Origin: Chryseosolibacter histidinae
GTDB taxonomy: Bacteria; Bacteroidota; Bacteroidia; Cytophagales; Cyclobacteriaceae
Length of the DNA: 64,000 bases
Direction of reading: 5' to 3'
Assembly (NCBI RefSeq): GCF_018598225.1
Contig: NZ_JAHESF010000025.1
Span: forward strand, 1 to 64,000
The notes beneath the pieces are model-generated. The model was not told the DNA's origin and made no database searches. It worked only from the letters and a program-made list of their open reading frames with translations. Numbering within the stretch: the first letter of the stretch is position 1; the number at the start of each line of letters is the position of its first letter. Shown piece by piece: positions 1 to 8,473 of the stretch. Made by a program: the position numbers and the translations under genes.

Positions 1-704
1 GCCTTATATTGTTTCTGTGCGTTAAGCGGTGTGATCCTCACCAGTCCCATGCCGTCATGCTCGCTTTTAAAAGAAGCCACCACGGTATTGTTCTCATCGA
101 GCACCTCCCCTTCAACAGCAATACCTTTGCCCCGTTCATTGAGCGCCTTGAACGCGACGCGGTTTTCCACGCCAGGTAAGAAGTTACCACCCTCCGGAAA
201 GAACTGTAGCGCCACCGATGGAGCAACATCCCGTAAAGGTTCATCAGGCGTGCTTCCATTGAGAATATCGATCTCCTTCACGAAGAAAAAGTCTTCGCCC
301 AGGTTCTTCATGTAATTGGTGTAAGCCCGAACCACATACCTGCCTTCGGAGAGCGAGTCGGGAAGGCTGAAATCGCCGTGCGCCAGTCCACCAGAAACAT
401 AAAGGACATCGCGTTGAATGAGCTTGCCCTGTGCATTGAGCAATTCCGCATAGATCACGCGGCTCGCTGAATCAGCCGTGTGAAAAGTAGCGTTCACCAA
501 ATACGCCTTGAACCAGAGATCTTCACCCGCAGCATAAAAAGGTTTGTCGAGGTGCAGGTACAATTTCTCCTGTGGCCTGTAATGCACATAGGCGCTCAGC
601 TTGTCAAGGATCTGCTTCAGGCCATCATTGAAAGGAACCGTGCTGAAGGCGAAACAGAGCATCACCGCGGTGAGGAGAGCAGAAGCGTAGTGTGAACGGA
701 ACAT
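1..704 (-). CDS. MG2/TonB-plug-type surface protein, 5' part only (cut by window edge)
   Basis: The minus-strand reading frame opens at ATG 704 and runs off the window with about 234 codons visible. It starts with a hydrophobic signal peptide (MFRSHYASALLTAVMLCFAF). This is followed by the motif YLHLDKPFYAAGEDLWFKAY, which is typical of the N-terminal macroglobulin-like (MG2) domain of large Bacteroidota surface proteins that later carry a plug-like domain. The segment FFPEGGNFLPGVENRVAFKA is also typical of that family, whose members usually have 750-900 residues. Its biochemical role is unknown; members are thought to act in the outer membrane or periplasm. It is divergent from the PUL that follows, so it need not belong to it. 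Confidence 0.75.
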   Translation of the reverse strand, partial: MFRSHYASALLTAVMLCFAFSTVPFNDGLKQILDKLSAYVHYRPQEKLYLHLDKPFYAAGEDLWFKAYLVNATFHTADSASRVIYAELLNAQGKLIQRDVLYVSGGLAHGDFSLPDSLSEGRYVVRAYTNYMKNLGEDFFFVKEIDILNGSTPDEPLRDVAPSVALQFFPEGGNFLPGVENRVAFKALNERGKGIAVEGEVLDENNTVVASFKSEHDGMGLVRITPLNAQKQYK

Positions 705-734
705 GAAGGAGTTTTGGAAGTAAGTTAAGAATTT

Positions 735-880
735 GTTGCCGGTTGCCAGTTGCCTGTTGCCGGTTTAGTGACGTATAGACTATTACATTTGAGTTCCGAA
801 TGACAGATCTCATAGCGTTAGCGAAGACCTGTGCAACTGTGCCGCGCAACTGGCCATCCGGCAACCGGTAACTGGCAACC
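735..880. repeat. TTGCCGGT stutter repeat, inverted arms
   Basis: The left arm (735-766) is four tandem variants of the word GTTGCCGGT. The right arm (846-880) carries the reverse-complement words CCGGCAACC, GGTAACTGG and GGCAACC. The 80 nt between the arms encode nothing recognisable. It lies in the 404-nt gap between divergent genes, so it cannot be a simple terminator for either. Confidence 0.7.
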
Positions 881-923
881 GCTTCGAACGATCCTTCCCC
901 CATCTTTGAATGAATCCTATCCC

Positions 924-937
924 CCGTTGTACAACGG
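924..937. promoter_or_regulatory. 14-bp palindrome, candidate operator
   Basis: CCGTTGTACAACGG is a perfect palindrome in the leader of the first beta-helix gene, about 170 nt before its chosen start. The symmetry suggests a dimeric repressor site. No matching copy was noticed elsewhere in the window, so the regulator is unknown. Confidence 0.3.
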
Positions 938-1002
938 AAACGCTAGCTTGTATCTGCATTAAACAACAGACCTATGAAAAAAATCAGTGCCGGTGTTGGC
1001 GC

Positions 1003-1093
1003 CGATGTTGGTGTTCCCTGCGCCGATGTTGGTGTTCTTCACCAACATCACCCCTTACATCACCCCGCCAATGTTGGTGTTCTTCACCAACAT
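1003..1093. repeat. GATGTTGGTGTTC repeat block with two hairpins
   Basis: Three direct copies of GATGTTGGTGTTC or a close variant occur. Two of them continue into their own reverse complement: stem 1025-1034 with 1040-1049 and loop TTCTT, and stem 1071-1079 with 1085-1093 with the same loop. The block sits immediately before the signal peptide of the first beta-helix gene. It could be transcribed as two leader hairpins. It is open in the same frame as the gene from an ATG at 974. Confidence 0.75.
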
Positions 1094-1108
1094 CAACCCT
1101 TACTTCTT

Positions 1109-2623
1109 ATGAAAACAATTCTCACCCTGCTTTTCCTGGCTGCAACATGTATCGTGAACGCGCAGACCGTAGCACCTTTGTGGCAGAATTTTGTGCAGGC
1201 AAGGCAATCGGGCGAGACACCCGTACTCCCTGACTTCTCTTATGCCGGATATCACTTCTCCGAACGGTCACTTCCCGATCTGAGCGGAAAAAAGATCTTC
1301 AAGGTTACCGACTACGGTGCATTGCCTGATGACGCGCAGTATGACGATCAGGGTATACAGGCAACCATCGCGGCAGCAGAGAAAGAACCCGGCGGCGGTA
1401 TTGTGTTCTTTCCTCCCGGTAAATTCCTGATCAGCGCCGATGAAGATAAAGGAAAATACATCCGCATCTCGAAAAGCAACATCGTGCTCAAAGGCAGTGG
1501 CGCCGGGGCTGGAGGTACAGAGATCTTTCAGGATAAAAAACGCATCGCCACAAGGCAGTTTCAGTTCAGGCCTTCTTCGGAAGCAGGAGCGAAGCTGGCC
1601 GCCATTATTAAAGCGGCGCCGCGCGAAAGCTTCTGGGTTGAAGTGGATAAAGCTTCAGCGCTCTCCATCGGCATGAATGTGGTGATCAAGCACAGAAGCG
1701 AAACCTTTACCCGTGATTATTTTGCTCCGCTGGGGCTCGATTCAGACTGGACACGGTTGGTGGGACCGGACGGCGGTATGAACATTCACTCTATTCATAC
1801 AATAGAGAAGATCGAAGGCAATCGCATCCGGTTCAAAAATCCCATTCACTTCGACCTGAAGATCATCGAAGGCAAACCTTTCGTGCTCGAAAACTATGTG
1901 AGCCTTTCGGAATGTGGTGTTGAAGACCTGCTCTTCACCAGTAACTGGAAAACGTATCCCGAAGAATTTGTGCACCATAAAGATGGCATCCACGATGGCG
2001 GATGGAATGTGCTTGCCATGGAGTATGTGGAGAACAGCTGGGTGCGGAACTGCACGTTCAGGGATATTAATGAGTGCGTCTTTATGCGCGCTGCTTACAT
2101 GACCACGGTGATCAACTGCACTTTTGAAGGAAAGAAAGGACACTCTTCCGTTCATGCCCGTACGGGTTATGGCGTGCTGGTGAAAAACTGTAAGTTCAAC
2201 GGAAGTCATCACCATGGTCCGGGCACGGGTTACGCAGCTTCCAATACGGTGATCACACAATGTGAGATGGGCTCCGATCAGAATATCGACAGCCACTCCG
2301 GCCAGCCGATCGCGACACTCTTTGATAATGTATTGGGAGGTGTGTTCTCCAACCTCGGCGGCCCGCTTCCCGGGCTTCCGCATCACGGCAGGCACCTGGT
2401 GATGTGGAATTTCAGACACCGTTCTGCGCGCGACTATCATTACAATTTCTGGGACCTTGAAAAAAGAAGGAATTTCACCATTGCACATCCTGTTTTTGTG
2501 GGCTTCCAGTCAGACACGAAGATCACGTTCCAGAACGAAGGTTATGATCAGCTGCGCGGCGTTACCGTTGAGCCCGTTTCACTTTTTGAAGCCCAGCTGG
2601 ATCTCCGCTTGAAAGGTAAATAG
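1109..2623 (+). CDS. secreted beta-helix protein (pectate-lyase-3 / DUF4955-like)
   Basis: This 504-residue protein starts with the clear signal peptide MKTILTLLFLAATCIVNAQ. The N-terminal segment around KVTDYGALPDDAQYDDQG, followed by GGGIVFFPPGKF, is the usual opening of a pectate-lyase-3-type right-handed parallel beta-helix. The opening PDFSYAGYHFSE resembles DUF4955 proteins. Later coils contain a histidine-rich run (SHHHGPGTGY) and GLPHHGRHLVMWNF, possible substrate or metal contacts. Activity is unproven; polysaccharide lyase or hydrolase is likely by fold and context. An in-frame ATG at 974 would add 45 residues encoded by the GATGTTGGTG repeat block and bury the signal peptide, so 1109 is preferred. 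It shares its layout with the beta-helix proteins at 9704 and 21298 but is divergent from them. Confidence 0.75.
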   Translation: MKTILTLLFLAATCIVNAQTVAPLWQNFVQARQSGETPVLPDFSYAGYHFSERSLPDLSGKKIFKVTDYGALPDDAQYDDQGIQATIAAAEKEPGGGIVFFPPGKFLISADEDKGKYIRISKSNIVLKGSGAGAGGTEIFQDKKRIATRQFQFRPSSEAGAKLAAIIKAAPRESFWVEVDKASALSIGMNVVIKHRSETFTRDYFAPLGLDSDWTRLVGPDGGMNIHSIHTIEKIEGNRIRFKNPIHFDLKIIEGKPFVLENYVSLSECGVEDLLFTSNWKTYPEEFVHHKDGIHDGGWNVLAMEYVENSWVRNCTFRDINECVFMRAAYMTTVINCTFEGKKGHSSVHARTGYGVLVKNCKFNGSHHHGPGTGYAASNTVITQCEMGSDQNIDSHSGQPIATLFDNVLGGVFSNLGGPLPGLPHHGRHLVMWNFRHRSARDYHYNFWDLEKRRNFTIAHPVFVGFQSDTKITFQNEGYDQLRGVTVEPVSLFEAQLDLRLKGK

Positions 2624-2624
2624 C

Positions 2625-2696
2625 TACCAGCTTTTAGTTGCGAGTTTCGAGCTGGGTTCTCTCGCAGCTCAAAGCTCGCGGCTGGCAGCTCAAAAG
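2625..2696. repeat. AGCTC/GAGTT stutter hairpin after the beta-helix gene
   Basis: It begins 2 nt after the stop codon at 2623. The left arm (2625-2654, with AGTTGCGAGTTTCGAGCTG) pairs imperfectly with the right arm (2664-2696, words CAGCTC, AAAGCTCGCG, GGCAGCTC). It would fold into a long stem and may terminate or stabilise the upstream mRNA. It belongs to the stutter-repeat system seen at most gene ends in this window. Confidence 0.7.
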
Positions 2697-2710
2697 ATGG
2701 TGGACAAACT

Positions 2711-2720
2711 AAAACGTTTG
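2711..2720. promoter_or_regulatory. AAAACGTTTG, LacI-like half-site pair (weak)
   Basis: AAACGTTT is an 8-bp perfect palindrome of the type bound by LacI/GalR-family repressors. It lies about 260 nt upstream of the first SusC gene and directly after a repeat hairpin. The match is short and could be chance. Confidence 0.2.
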
Positions 2721-2857
2721 CGGAAAAAACGGCCTTCACGACCCCAAAAACGGCCCTGAACGATTCCAACCACTTAATTGAATTGTTTTTACCCCCTCGA
2801 AACACCCGCCGATTGCCACATTTAGGTAAGGATTGCAAACGATTTAGTAGTCTTAAA

Positions 2858-2962
2858 ATGAAAAAATCAGGTAAAACGGGAATTACCCCAAGGTTAAAAG
2901 AGGCCATTGTAGTGGCGCTCCTGGTATTGACCCTGATCTTCATTTTATCGTCGATATTTTAA
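2858..2962 (+). CDS. predicted 34-residue single-span membrane peptide
   Basis: This small frame opens with ATG, encodes a basic head (MKKSGKTGITPRLKE) and then one hydrophobic span (AIVVALLVLTLIFILSSIF), and stops 14 nt before the SusC start. Basic head plus hydrophobic tail is the layout of small inner-membrane peptides, and the position suggests it is made from the same transcript as SusC. No family is recognised. It could also be a non-functional leader frame, so confidence is limited. Confidence 0.4.
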   Translation: MKKSGKTGITPRLKEAIVVALLVLTLIFILSSIF

Positions 2963-2976
2963 ACCCTTAATTGCCT

Positions 2977-5900
2977 ATGAAGGAAGCTTTACTTGGATCT
3001 AAAATGATGAAGGCGGCGCTGATGCTGCTCTTCATGTTTGCCGGACCGGTTGCGTGGTCGCAGCAGGTTATCACCGGCAAGGTGTCGGATGACACGGGAG
3101 AAGTGATTCCCGGTGTAAACATTATTGTTGAAGGTACGAGCCTTGGAACGGCCACGGATGCGGAAGGAAAGTATTCCATCTCCGTGCCTAATGCCGGGTC
3201 TGTGCTGATCTTTTCGTTCATCGGTTTTGATACCAAACGGGAAGAGGTGGGCAACCGCTCTACCATCGATGTGCAGATGAAGCCCGACCTTAAAACACTG
3301 GAAGAAGTTGTGGTGGTAGGTTATGGTGTGCAGAAGAAACGCGACGTCAGCGGTGCTATCGGGCACGTGAGCGCCGAAACCATTCAGCAGCGCCAGGCCA
3401 TCAACGTGATGGACGCTTTGCAGGGTACGGTGGCAGGTCTGCAGATCAGCAGTAACTCCGGCGCACCAGGTTCCAGTAACAGTGTCATGATCCGTGGTGC
3501 CTCCACATTTTCCGACAATGCGGTATCGCCGCTCTTTATTGTGGATGGTATGATCGTCAGCAGCATCGATGGCATCAACCCTAACGATATCAAATCCATT
3601 GAAGTGTTGAAAGACGGTGCATCCGCAGCGATCTACGGTGCCCGGTCTGCCAATGGTGTGATCATCGTAACAACCAAAACCGGTGAAGAAGGCAAACCAA
3701 GGCTGGACGTTCGCTGGCTGCAGAGCTACAGCAACATGGCCAATAAAGTGCCCCAGGTAAATGCGTTCGAACGTGTTTTGAATGAGGCCTCCACCCGCGG
3801 ACGGATCATCGAAAAATATAATGTTGGTAATGACTCGTTAGGATTGGTGAACAGCACCAGCAACGATTACCAGGATATTCTCACCCAGACTGCCAAACGT
3901 TCTGACCTCGGTCTCAGCATCAGCGGTGGCTCCAAGAAGCTCAGCTACTTCACTGGTCTGAACTACATCGATGAACAGGGTATCATCATCACCAGCTACC
4001 AGAAAAAAGCAACTCTGCGTACCAACATCGACTATGAAGCTTCTAACAGGCTCAGGTTCGGTTCGCGCCTGAGCTTCGGTTATCGCAAGACCAACAACAT
4101 CAGCGAAGGCGATGCCCTCGGATGGTCTTTGAAACGTATTACGAACTACATTATCTGGTACCCTGACGGAAGCTTGGCCCCTGTGTACGCCATGGGTGGC
4201 CAGCGCAACCCGGTGCAGGAGATCTACGGCAGAAGAAGAGAGACCAATATCTACGATGGGAATATCAGTAACTACCTCGAGCTGAAGATCACGGACTGGC
4301 TGCAGGCCAGGGCCAGCGCCACGGCGATCGTCTCCCTCAGGCGTTTCAATGAATTCAAAAGCAAGGAGCTTGACTCCAACGGAAACGAAGATCTGCGGCA
4401 AAGCACCGGACAGGACCAGACCGATTGGAAATTGACCACCCTCGCCGATGCTTACCTTACGGCCAACCATACCTTTAGTGGCGACCACAGCGTTACGGGT
4501 ATGCTCGGTACCAGTATCCAGGCAGATAAAGTGGAATATTTAAGATATGCAGGTATCAACTTCCTGACCGAAAGTGGTCCGAGCACCATGGATCTGCTGT
4601 CGATCAACGCAAGCACAGATGATACTTACACAGATGCTGCCCACTGGGGAATGGTGAGTATGTTCGGTCGCGCTACATACTCGTTTAAAGGTAAGTACAT
4701 CCTGAACGGAATTTACAGGATGGACGCCTCTTCGAAGTTCGGCCCCAATAACAAGTGGGCGAGGTTCCCTTCGGCATCACTGGCGTGGCGTTTCTCGGAT
4801 GAGAGCTTCATGCAGTGGACCAGCTCGATCCTGAACGACGGTAAATTCAGGGTTGGTTACGGAAGCAATGGAAATGATGGTCCGCTCGGCGCGAATGATT
4901 ATATGTCTGTATATGAAGCCGGCCACGCATACAACGGTATCGCCGGTGCATCTGCTACTACCAATATCGGGAACCCCAACCTGCGGTGGGAGCAAAGTAA
5001 AAGCACCAACTTCGGTTTGGACCTGGAGCTGCTCAGCGGTCGCGTGAATGTTACCGCGGATTATTATATCAAATCCACCAAAGACCTCCTGCAACAGATC
5101 AACCTGCCCACCAATACCGGTTATTCTACCATGTGGACCAACTCAGCACACATAGAGAACAAAGGTGTGGAGTTGTATGTGGCTGCTTACCCGATCCCCA
5201 AGACAACCAATTTCTCCTGGCAGACCATCTTCAACTTCTTCAAGAACAAGAACAGGATCATTTCCCTCGACAGGCCCGATTACGTTTATAACAGCACATG
5301 GCTGGTGGCGTCAGGTCAGCCTGCCGGAAACTTCTATGGATATCAGCAGTTAGGCATTTATCAGTTTGATGCCAGCAATGCTTACACAGATGATCATTCC
5401 ACACGCTTAACACCCGTGGTATCGCGCGATGGTGACGGAAACGTGATCATCAATGACAACGGCGAGCCTACCGTAGAGTATTACCTGCTTCCCAATGGCG
5501 AGCAGTATACAGGCACGGTAACACAGCTCGATGTTAACGGCGCACCTGCCCGCGGTGGTGATGTGATCTGGGCCAACCTGCCGGATGCCAATGGCGTGTA
5601 CGATAACAAGATCGACGAAGCAGACCGCAAGCTGCTGGGCAACGGACAACCGAAGTGGGATCTTGGCTGGACCAACAACATCACTTATAAGAACTGGATG
5701 CTGACCTTCAACTTCTATGCAAGGTGGGGCAACATGATCTACAATAAATTCAAACACGGTTATGCGTCGTGGGGTGGTAACCTGCACAACCAGTACCCTG
5801 ACTATGTGCGCACCGGATGGAAATGGCCCGGCCAGATCACAGACTGGTACTGGATCAGCAACAACCGTAACTATAACTATCGCGAGCTGAGCAGCTTCTT

Positions 5901-6147
5901 CCTCGAAGATGGCTCTTTCATCCGCCTGCGCAACGTTCGCGTAAGCTACCAGCTTGACAATGCCCTGGCACAAAAGCTCTACATGAAGAATGTTCAGTTG
6001 TATGTGTATGGAACCAACCTGCTCACCTGGACAAACTACACCGGTTATGATCCTGAGATCGGCGGCGGTGTTCTCGGCCCTGGCCGTGATGCGGCTACTT
6101 ATCCGCGCAAGCGTGAGTTCGGTTTTGGAGTTAATCTTGGTCTTTGA
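2977..6147 (+). CDS. SusC-family TonB-dependent outer-membrane transporter (PUL 1)
   Basis: This 1056-residue protein has a signal peptide ending near AWSQQ. A carboxypeptidase-regulatory-like domain follows (ITGKVSDDTGEVIPGVNIIV, about residues 31-105), then a plug (EEVVVVGYGVQKKRDVSGAI; DVMDAL and VDGM motifs, about 110-230) and a long beta-barrel. It should import oligosaccharides across the outer membrane with its SusD partner. ATG 2977 was chosen over an in-frame TTG at 2971. The SusD gene starts 17 nt after its stop, and two lipoprotein genes follow in the same direction, so these four form the uptake operon of the first PUL. The glycan ligand cannot be read from the sequence. Confidence 0.95.
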   Translation: MKEALLGSKMMKAALMLLFMFAGPVAWSQQVITGKVSDDTGEVIPGVNIIVEGTSLGTATDAEGKYSISVPNAGSVLIFSFIGFDTKREEVGNRSTIDVQMKPDLKTLEEVVVVGYGVQKKRDVSGAIGHVSAETIQQRQAINVMDALQGTVAGLQISSNSGAPGSSNSVMIRGASTFSDNAVSPLFIVDGMIVSSIDGINPNDIKSIEVLKDGASAAIYGARSANGVIIVTTKTGEEGKPRLDVRWLQSYSNMANKVPQVNAFERVLNEASTRGRIIEKYNVGNDSLGLVNSTSNDYQDILTQTAKRSDLGLSISGGSKKLSYFTGLNYIDEQGIIITSYQKKATLRTNIDYEASNRLRFGSRLSFGYRKTNNISEGDALGWSLKRITNYIIWYPDGSLAPVYAMGGQRNPVQEIYGRRRETNIYDGNISNYLELKITDWLQARASATAIVSLRRFNEFKSKELDSNGNEDLRQSTGQDQTDWKLTTLADAYLTANHTFSGDHSVTGMLGTSIQADKVEYLRYAGINFLTESGPSTMDLLSINASTDDTYTDAAHWGMVSMFGRATYSFKGKYILNGIYRMDASSKFGPNNKWARFPSASLAWRFSDESFMQWTSSILNDGKFRVGYGSNGNDGPLGANDYMSVYEAGHAYNGIAGASATTNIGNPNLRWEQSKSTNFGLDLELLSGRVNVTADYYIKSTKDLLQQINLPTNTGYSTMWTNSAHIENKGVELYVAAYPIPKTTNFSWQTIFNFFKNKNRIISLDRPDYVYNSTWLVASGQPAGNFYGYQQLGIYQFDASNAYTDDHSTRLTPVVSRDGDGNVIINDNGEPTVEYYLLPNGEQYTGTVTQLDVNGAPARGGDVIWANLPDANGVYDNKIDEADRKLLGNGQPKWDLGWTNNITYKNWMLTFNFYARWGNMIYNKFKHGYASWGGNLHNQYPDYVRTGWKWPGQITDWYWISNNRNYNYRELSSFFLEDGSFIRLRNVRVSYQLDNALAQKLYMKNVQLYVYGTNLLTWTNYTGYDPEIGGGVLGPGRDAATYPRKREFGFGVNLGL

Positions 6148-6164
6148 TTGAAATGACATTGAAT

Positions 6165-7754
6165 ATGAAAAATCATTTAAGATACGGTTATGCATCCCTG
6201 CTGGCTGTCATGGTAATAATAGTTTCGGGATGTGAGAATTTTTTGAACAGGGAACCGCTGTCAGACCTGACCACCGGCACCTTCTTCAAAGCGAAGAGTG
6301 ATATGCGGGTGTGGGTTCACGGTACCTATGATGAGCTTCAGAATGCGCTGATCGGAAACAATGCGGCTGCACTTGAATGGGGTGATCTCCGTTCTGACAA
6401 TTACGGCAACACAGGTTATGGCGACACCCGCGTGTACATGAATGCCATCGACGCTGCACAAGGCCAGTGGACCTGGGAATATCTCTACCGCGTTATCGAT
6501 CGCTGCAACGTGGGCATCATGAAGTTCCCCACGATCCCCAGCGTGACGCCCGCTGATTACAATGACTACCTCGGTCAGCTTCATGGACTCCGCGCACTGT
6601 GTTACTTCTATGCGTTGCGTGTATGGGGTGCGGTGCCGATGACATTGGAACCCTGGGATGGAGAGACCGCTGAAAAAGCCAACCTGCCCAGAACACCGGA
6701 AGCTGAGCTAAAAGCGCAGATCCTGAGCGACATCGATAAATCGATCGAGCTGCTGAACTCAGATGTGAGCCGCAAGTTCTATTTCAATCGCGCGGCAGCG
6801 TGGGCGTTGAAAACAGATGTTCACATGTGGTTTAAGGAGTACAATGAGGCGCTTACTGCATCGCAATATTTTATCAACCATGCCAGCATTAAATTCCTGG
6901 TGGCAACGGCAACGGCTCCCGGCTACGTGGTATGGAAGAACCAGTTCACCGACCCGGCCAGCAGTTCTGAATCGATCTTCACCATGGCGTGGAACCAGGA
7001 CCCTACCGGTGCCGATGGTGTTAACCAATGGGCACAACGTGTGGGGGCTTCCAATACAAACAACACCTACCAGGTCTCACGTGTTATTTTTAATGAGTTC
7101 ATTGCACGCCATCAATCCAAAAAAGGAAGGGATGGTCGTTTCTGGGGCGTGATCGACACCGCCAAGATCGCGTATGCTGCAGGCGCCAGGATCCTGGCAA
7201 ACCCGCCGGTGTACAGAGTGCTGAGCACAAATGACTATGGCCGCGATGGTACAACCAAGTGTGTCAAGTTCAGCCAGCCTTCAACCGCTCAGCCTGACCG
7301 TGAAAAATGGCAGGTATTGTCGACCACTACCTCAACCGTGCAATTGCCCATCTATCGTTTTGCCGATGTGATGCTGCTGAGAGCGGAAGCATTGAACAGA
7401 ACTGGTAATGCCGATGGTGCGCTCACGATCGTGAACAGCATCAGGAGCCGTGTAGGATATACAGCTGACTCAAAAACCGAAGTTGCCTTAGGCGATGTGG
7501 TTGCTGTGGAAGATGCGATCCTGAAAGAGCGCCAGCTCGAGTTCATGTGCGAAGGCAAGCGTTGGTTTGACCTGATGCGTACCGATAACGTCATTCGCGT
7601 AATGGACCCTGTGATGCGCCAGCGCCAGATCGACTACAAAGTGGAGGTTACCGGTTTTGGAGACCCAGGTCGTGTCAAATTCCCGATCTACTACAAGGAG
7701 TTTGAGTCCAATCCGGCCCTGAGAGGTACACAAAACCCTCCTTATACAGAATAA
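6165..7754 (+). CDS. SusD-family glycan-binding lipoprotein (PUL 1)
   Basis: The 529-residue protein has a lipoprotein signal peptide (MKNHLRYGYASLLAVMVIIV, then SGC). The segment FLNREPLSDLTTGTFFK is a typical SusD start, and the C-terminal RagB/SusD segment is seen in ERQLEFMCEGKRWFDLMRTD. It is expected on the cell surface as the lid of the preceding SusC pore. Possible starts also exist at 6144 (TTG) and 6153 (ATG). The ATG at 6165 gives the cleanest signal peptide. Confidence 0.95.
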   Translation: MKNHLRYGYASLLAVMVIIVSGCENFLNREPLSDLTTGTFFKAKSDMRVWVHGTYDELQNALIGNNAAALEWGDLRSDNYGNTGYGDTRVYMNAIDAAQGQWTWEYLYRVIDRCNVGIMKFPTIPSVTPADYNDYLGQLHGLRALCYFYALRVWGAVPMTLEPWDGETAEKANLPRTPEAELKAQILSDIDKSIELLNSDVSRKFYFNRAAAWALKTDVHMWFKEYNEALTASQYFINHASIKFLVATATAPGYVVWKNQFTDPASSSESIFTMAWNQDPTGADGVNQWAQRVGASNTNNTYQVSRVIFNEFIARHQSKKGRDGRFWGVIDTAKIAYAAGARILANPPVYRVLSTNDYGRDGTTKCVKFSQPSTAQPDREKWQVLSTTTSTVQLPIYRFADVMLLRAEALNRTGNADGALTIVNSIRSRVGYTADSKTEVALGDVVAVEDAILKERQLEFMCEGKRWFDLMRTDNVIRVMDPVMRQRQIDYKVEVTGFGDPGRVKFPIYYKEFESNPALRGTQNPPYTE

Positions 7755-7778
7755 TGTGTGTGTTTAAAATTGCTTAAC

Positions 7779-8462
7779 ATGAAAAAGAGAAATATATATA
7801 CCCTTATTGCCGTGGCCTTTGCAGCGTTCGCGATCACAGGTTGCGAGCTGGCGGGCCTCGACCTGCAGGAAAAATATGACTACGATGACAAGGCGGGACT
7901 GATCAGCAATGAGCTTCACAAAAGCGTATGGGAGTTTTTGAATTCCCGTACGGATGCATTCAGCCTGATGCTGGAAGGCATCGACTATGCGGGACTTTCA
8001 GGTGAATATGATAAGCCCAACAGCACCTACATGGCCCTCACGGATAACGCCATCCAGATCTACTTTGTTAACCACAGGCTGGTAAATCCCAACTGGGTCA
8101 AAGGTGATCCATCCACAGGAGATTCGCTTTTAGCTCCGGCTGTGTCATTGAAACAATATCCCCAGGAACAGGTTCGCGAAATGTTGCTCTACCATATTGT
8201 GAAAGGCGCTTATAGCTGGAACAACCTGCCTCCGGTACAAACCTGGTATGACTCGTATGCTTCGGGTGACCTGGCGAAAGTGAATTTATACCTGGGCAAG
8301 AACGATCGTTCACCGGCCATTACCTTTAACAACTTTCCTTCGCACTACCTGACCAACCTCAGGGCGCGGAGCTCGAATATGAAGGCGAATAACGGCTCGT
8401 ATGTGCATGCCCTGGACGCGTATCTTGAATACCCGACCCTGGTTGACCTCAACGACAATTAA
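7779..8462 (+). CDS. FAS1-like surface lipoprotein of the Sus operon
   Basis: This 227-residue protein has a lipobox (FAAFAITGC) at about residue 22. The segment around REMLLYHIVKGAYS and the closing VHALDAYLEYP resemble fasciclin (FAS1) domains. One such domain seems present and is divergent. FAS1-like lipoproteins downstream of SusCD are common in Bacteroidota PULs and probably bind glycan or matrix on the cell surface; this role is inferred. An upstream GTG at 7758 would lengthen it by 7 residues, but ATG 7779 fits the signal peptide better. It begins 24 nt after the SusD stop. Confidence 0.65.
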   Translation: MKKRNIYTLIAVAFAAFAITGCELAGLDLQEKYDYDDKAGLISNELHKSVWEFLNSRTDAFSLMLEGIDYAGLSGEYDKPNSTYMALTDNAIQIYFVNHRLVNPNWVKGDPSTGDSLLAPAVSLKQYPQEQVREMLLYHIVKGAYSWNNLPPVQTWYDSYASGDLAKVNLYLGKNDRSPAITFNNFPSHYLTNLRARSSNMKANNGSYVHALDAYLEYPTLVDLNDN

Positions 8463-8473
8463 AAAAGCATTTT

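Noticed and set aside
1003-1093. CRISPR-like direct repeats
   Set aside because: Only three short copies, unequal spacing, and internal self-complementarity; no cas gene nearby.
974-1108. Extended N-terminus of the first beta-helix protein
   Set aside because: It would place 45 repeat-derived residues before a perfect signal peptide, which would block export. Kept as an open point in the findings.
5407-6195. Antisense frame of 262 codons over the SusC 1 end
   Set aside because: Overlaps the conserved SusC C-terminus; no signal, domain or promoter seen.
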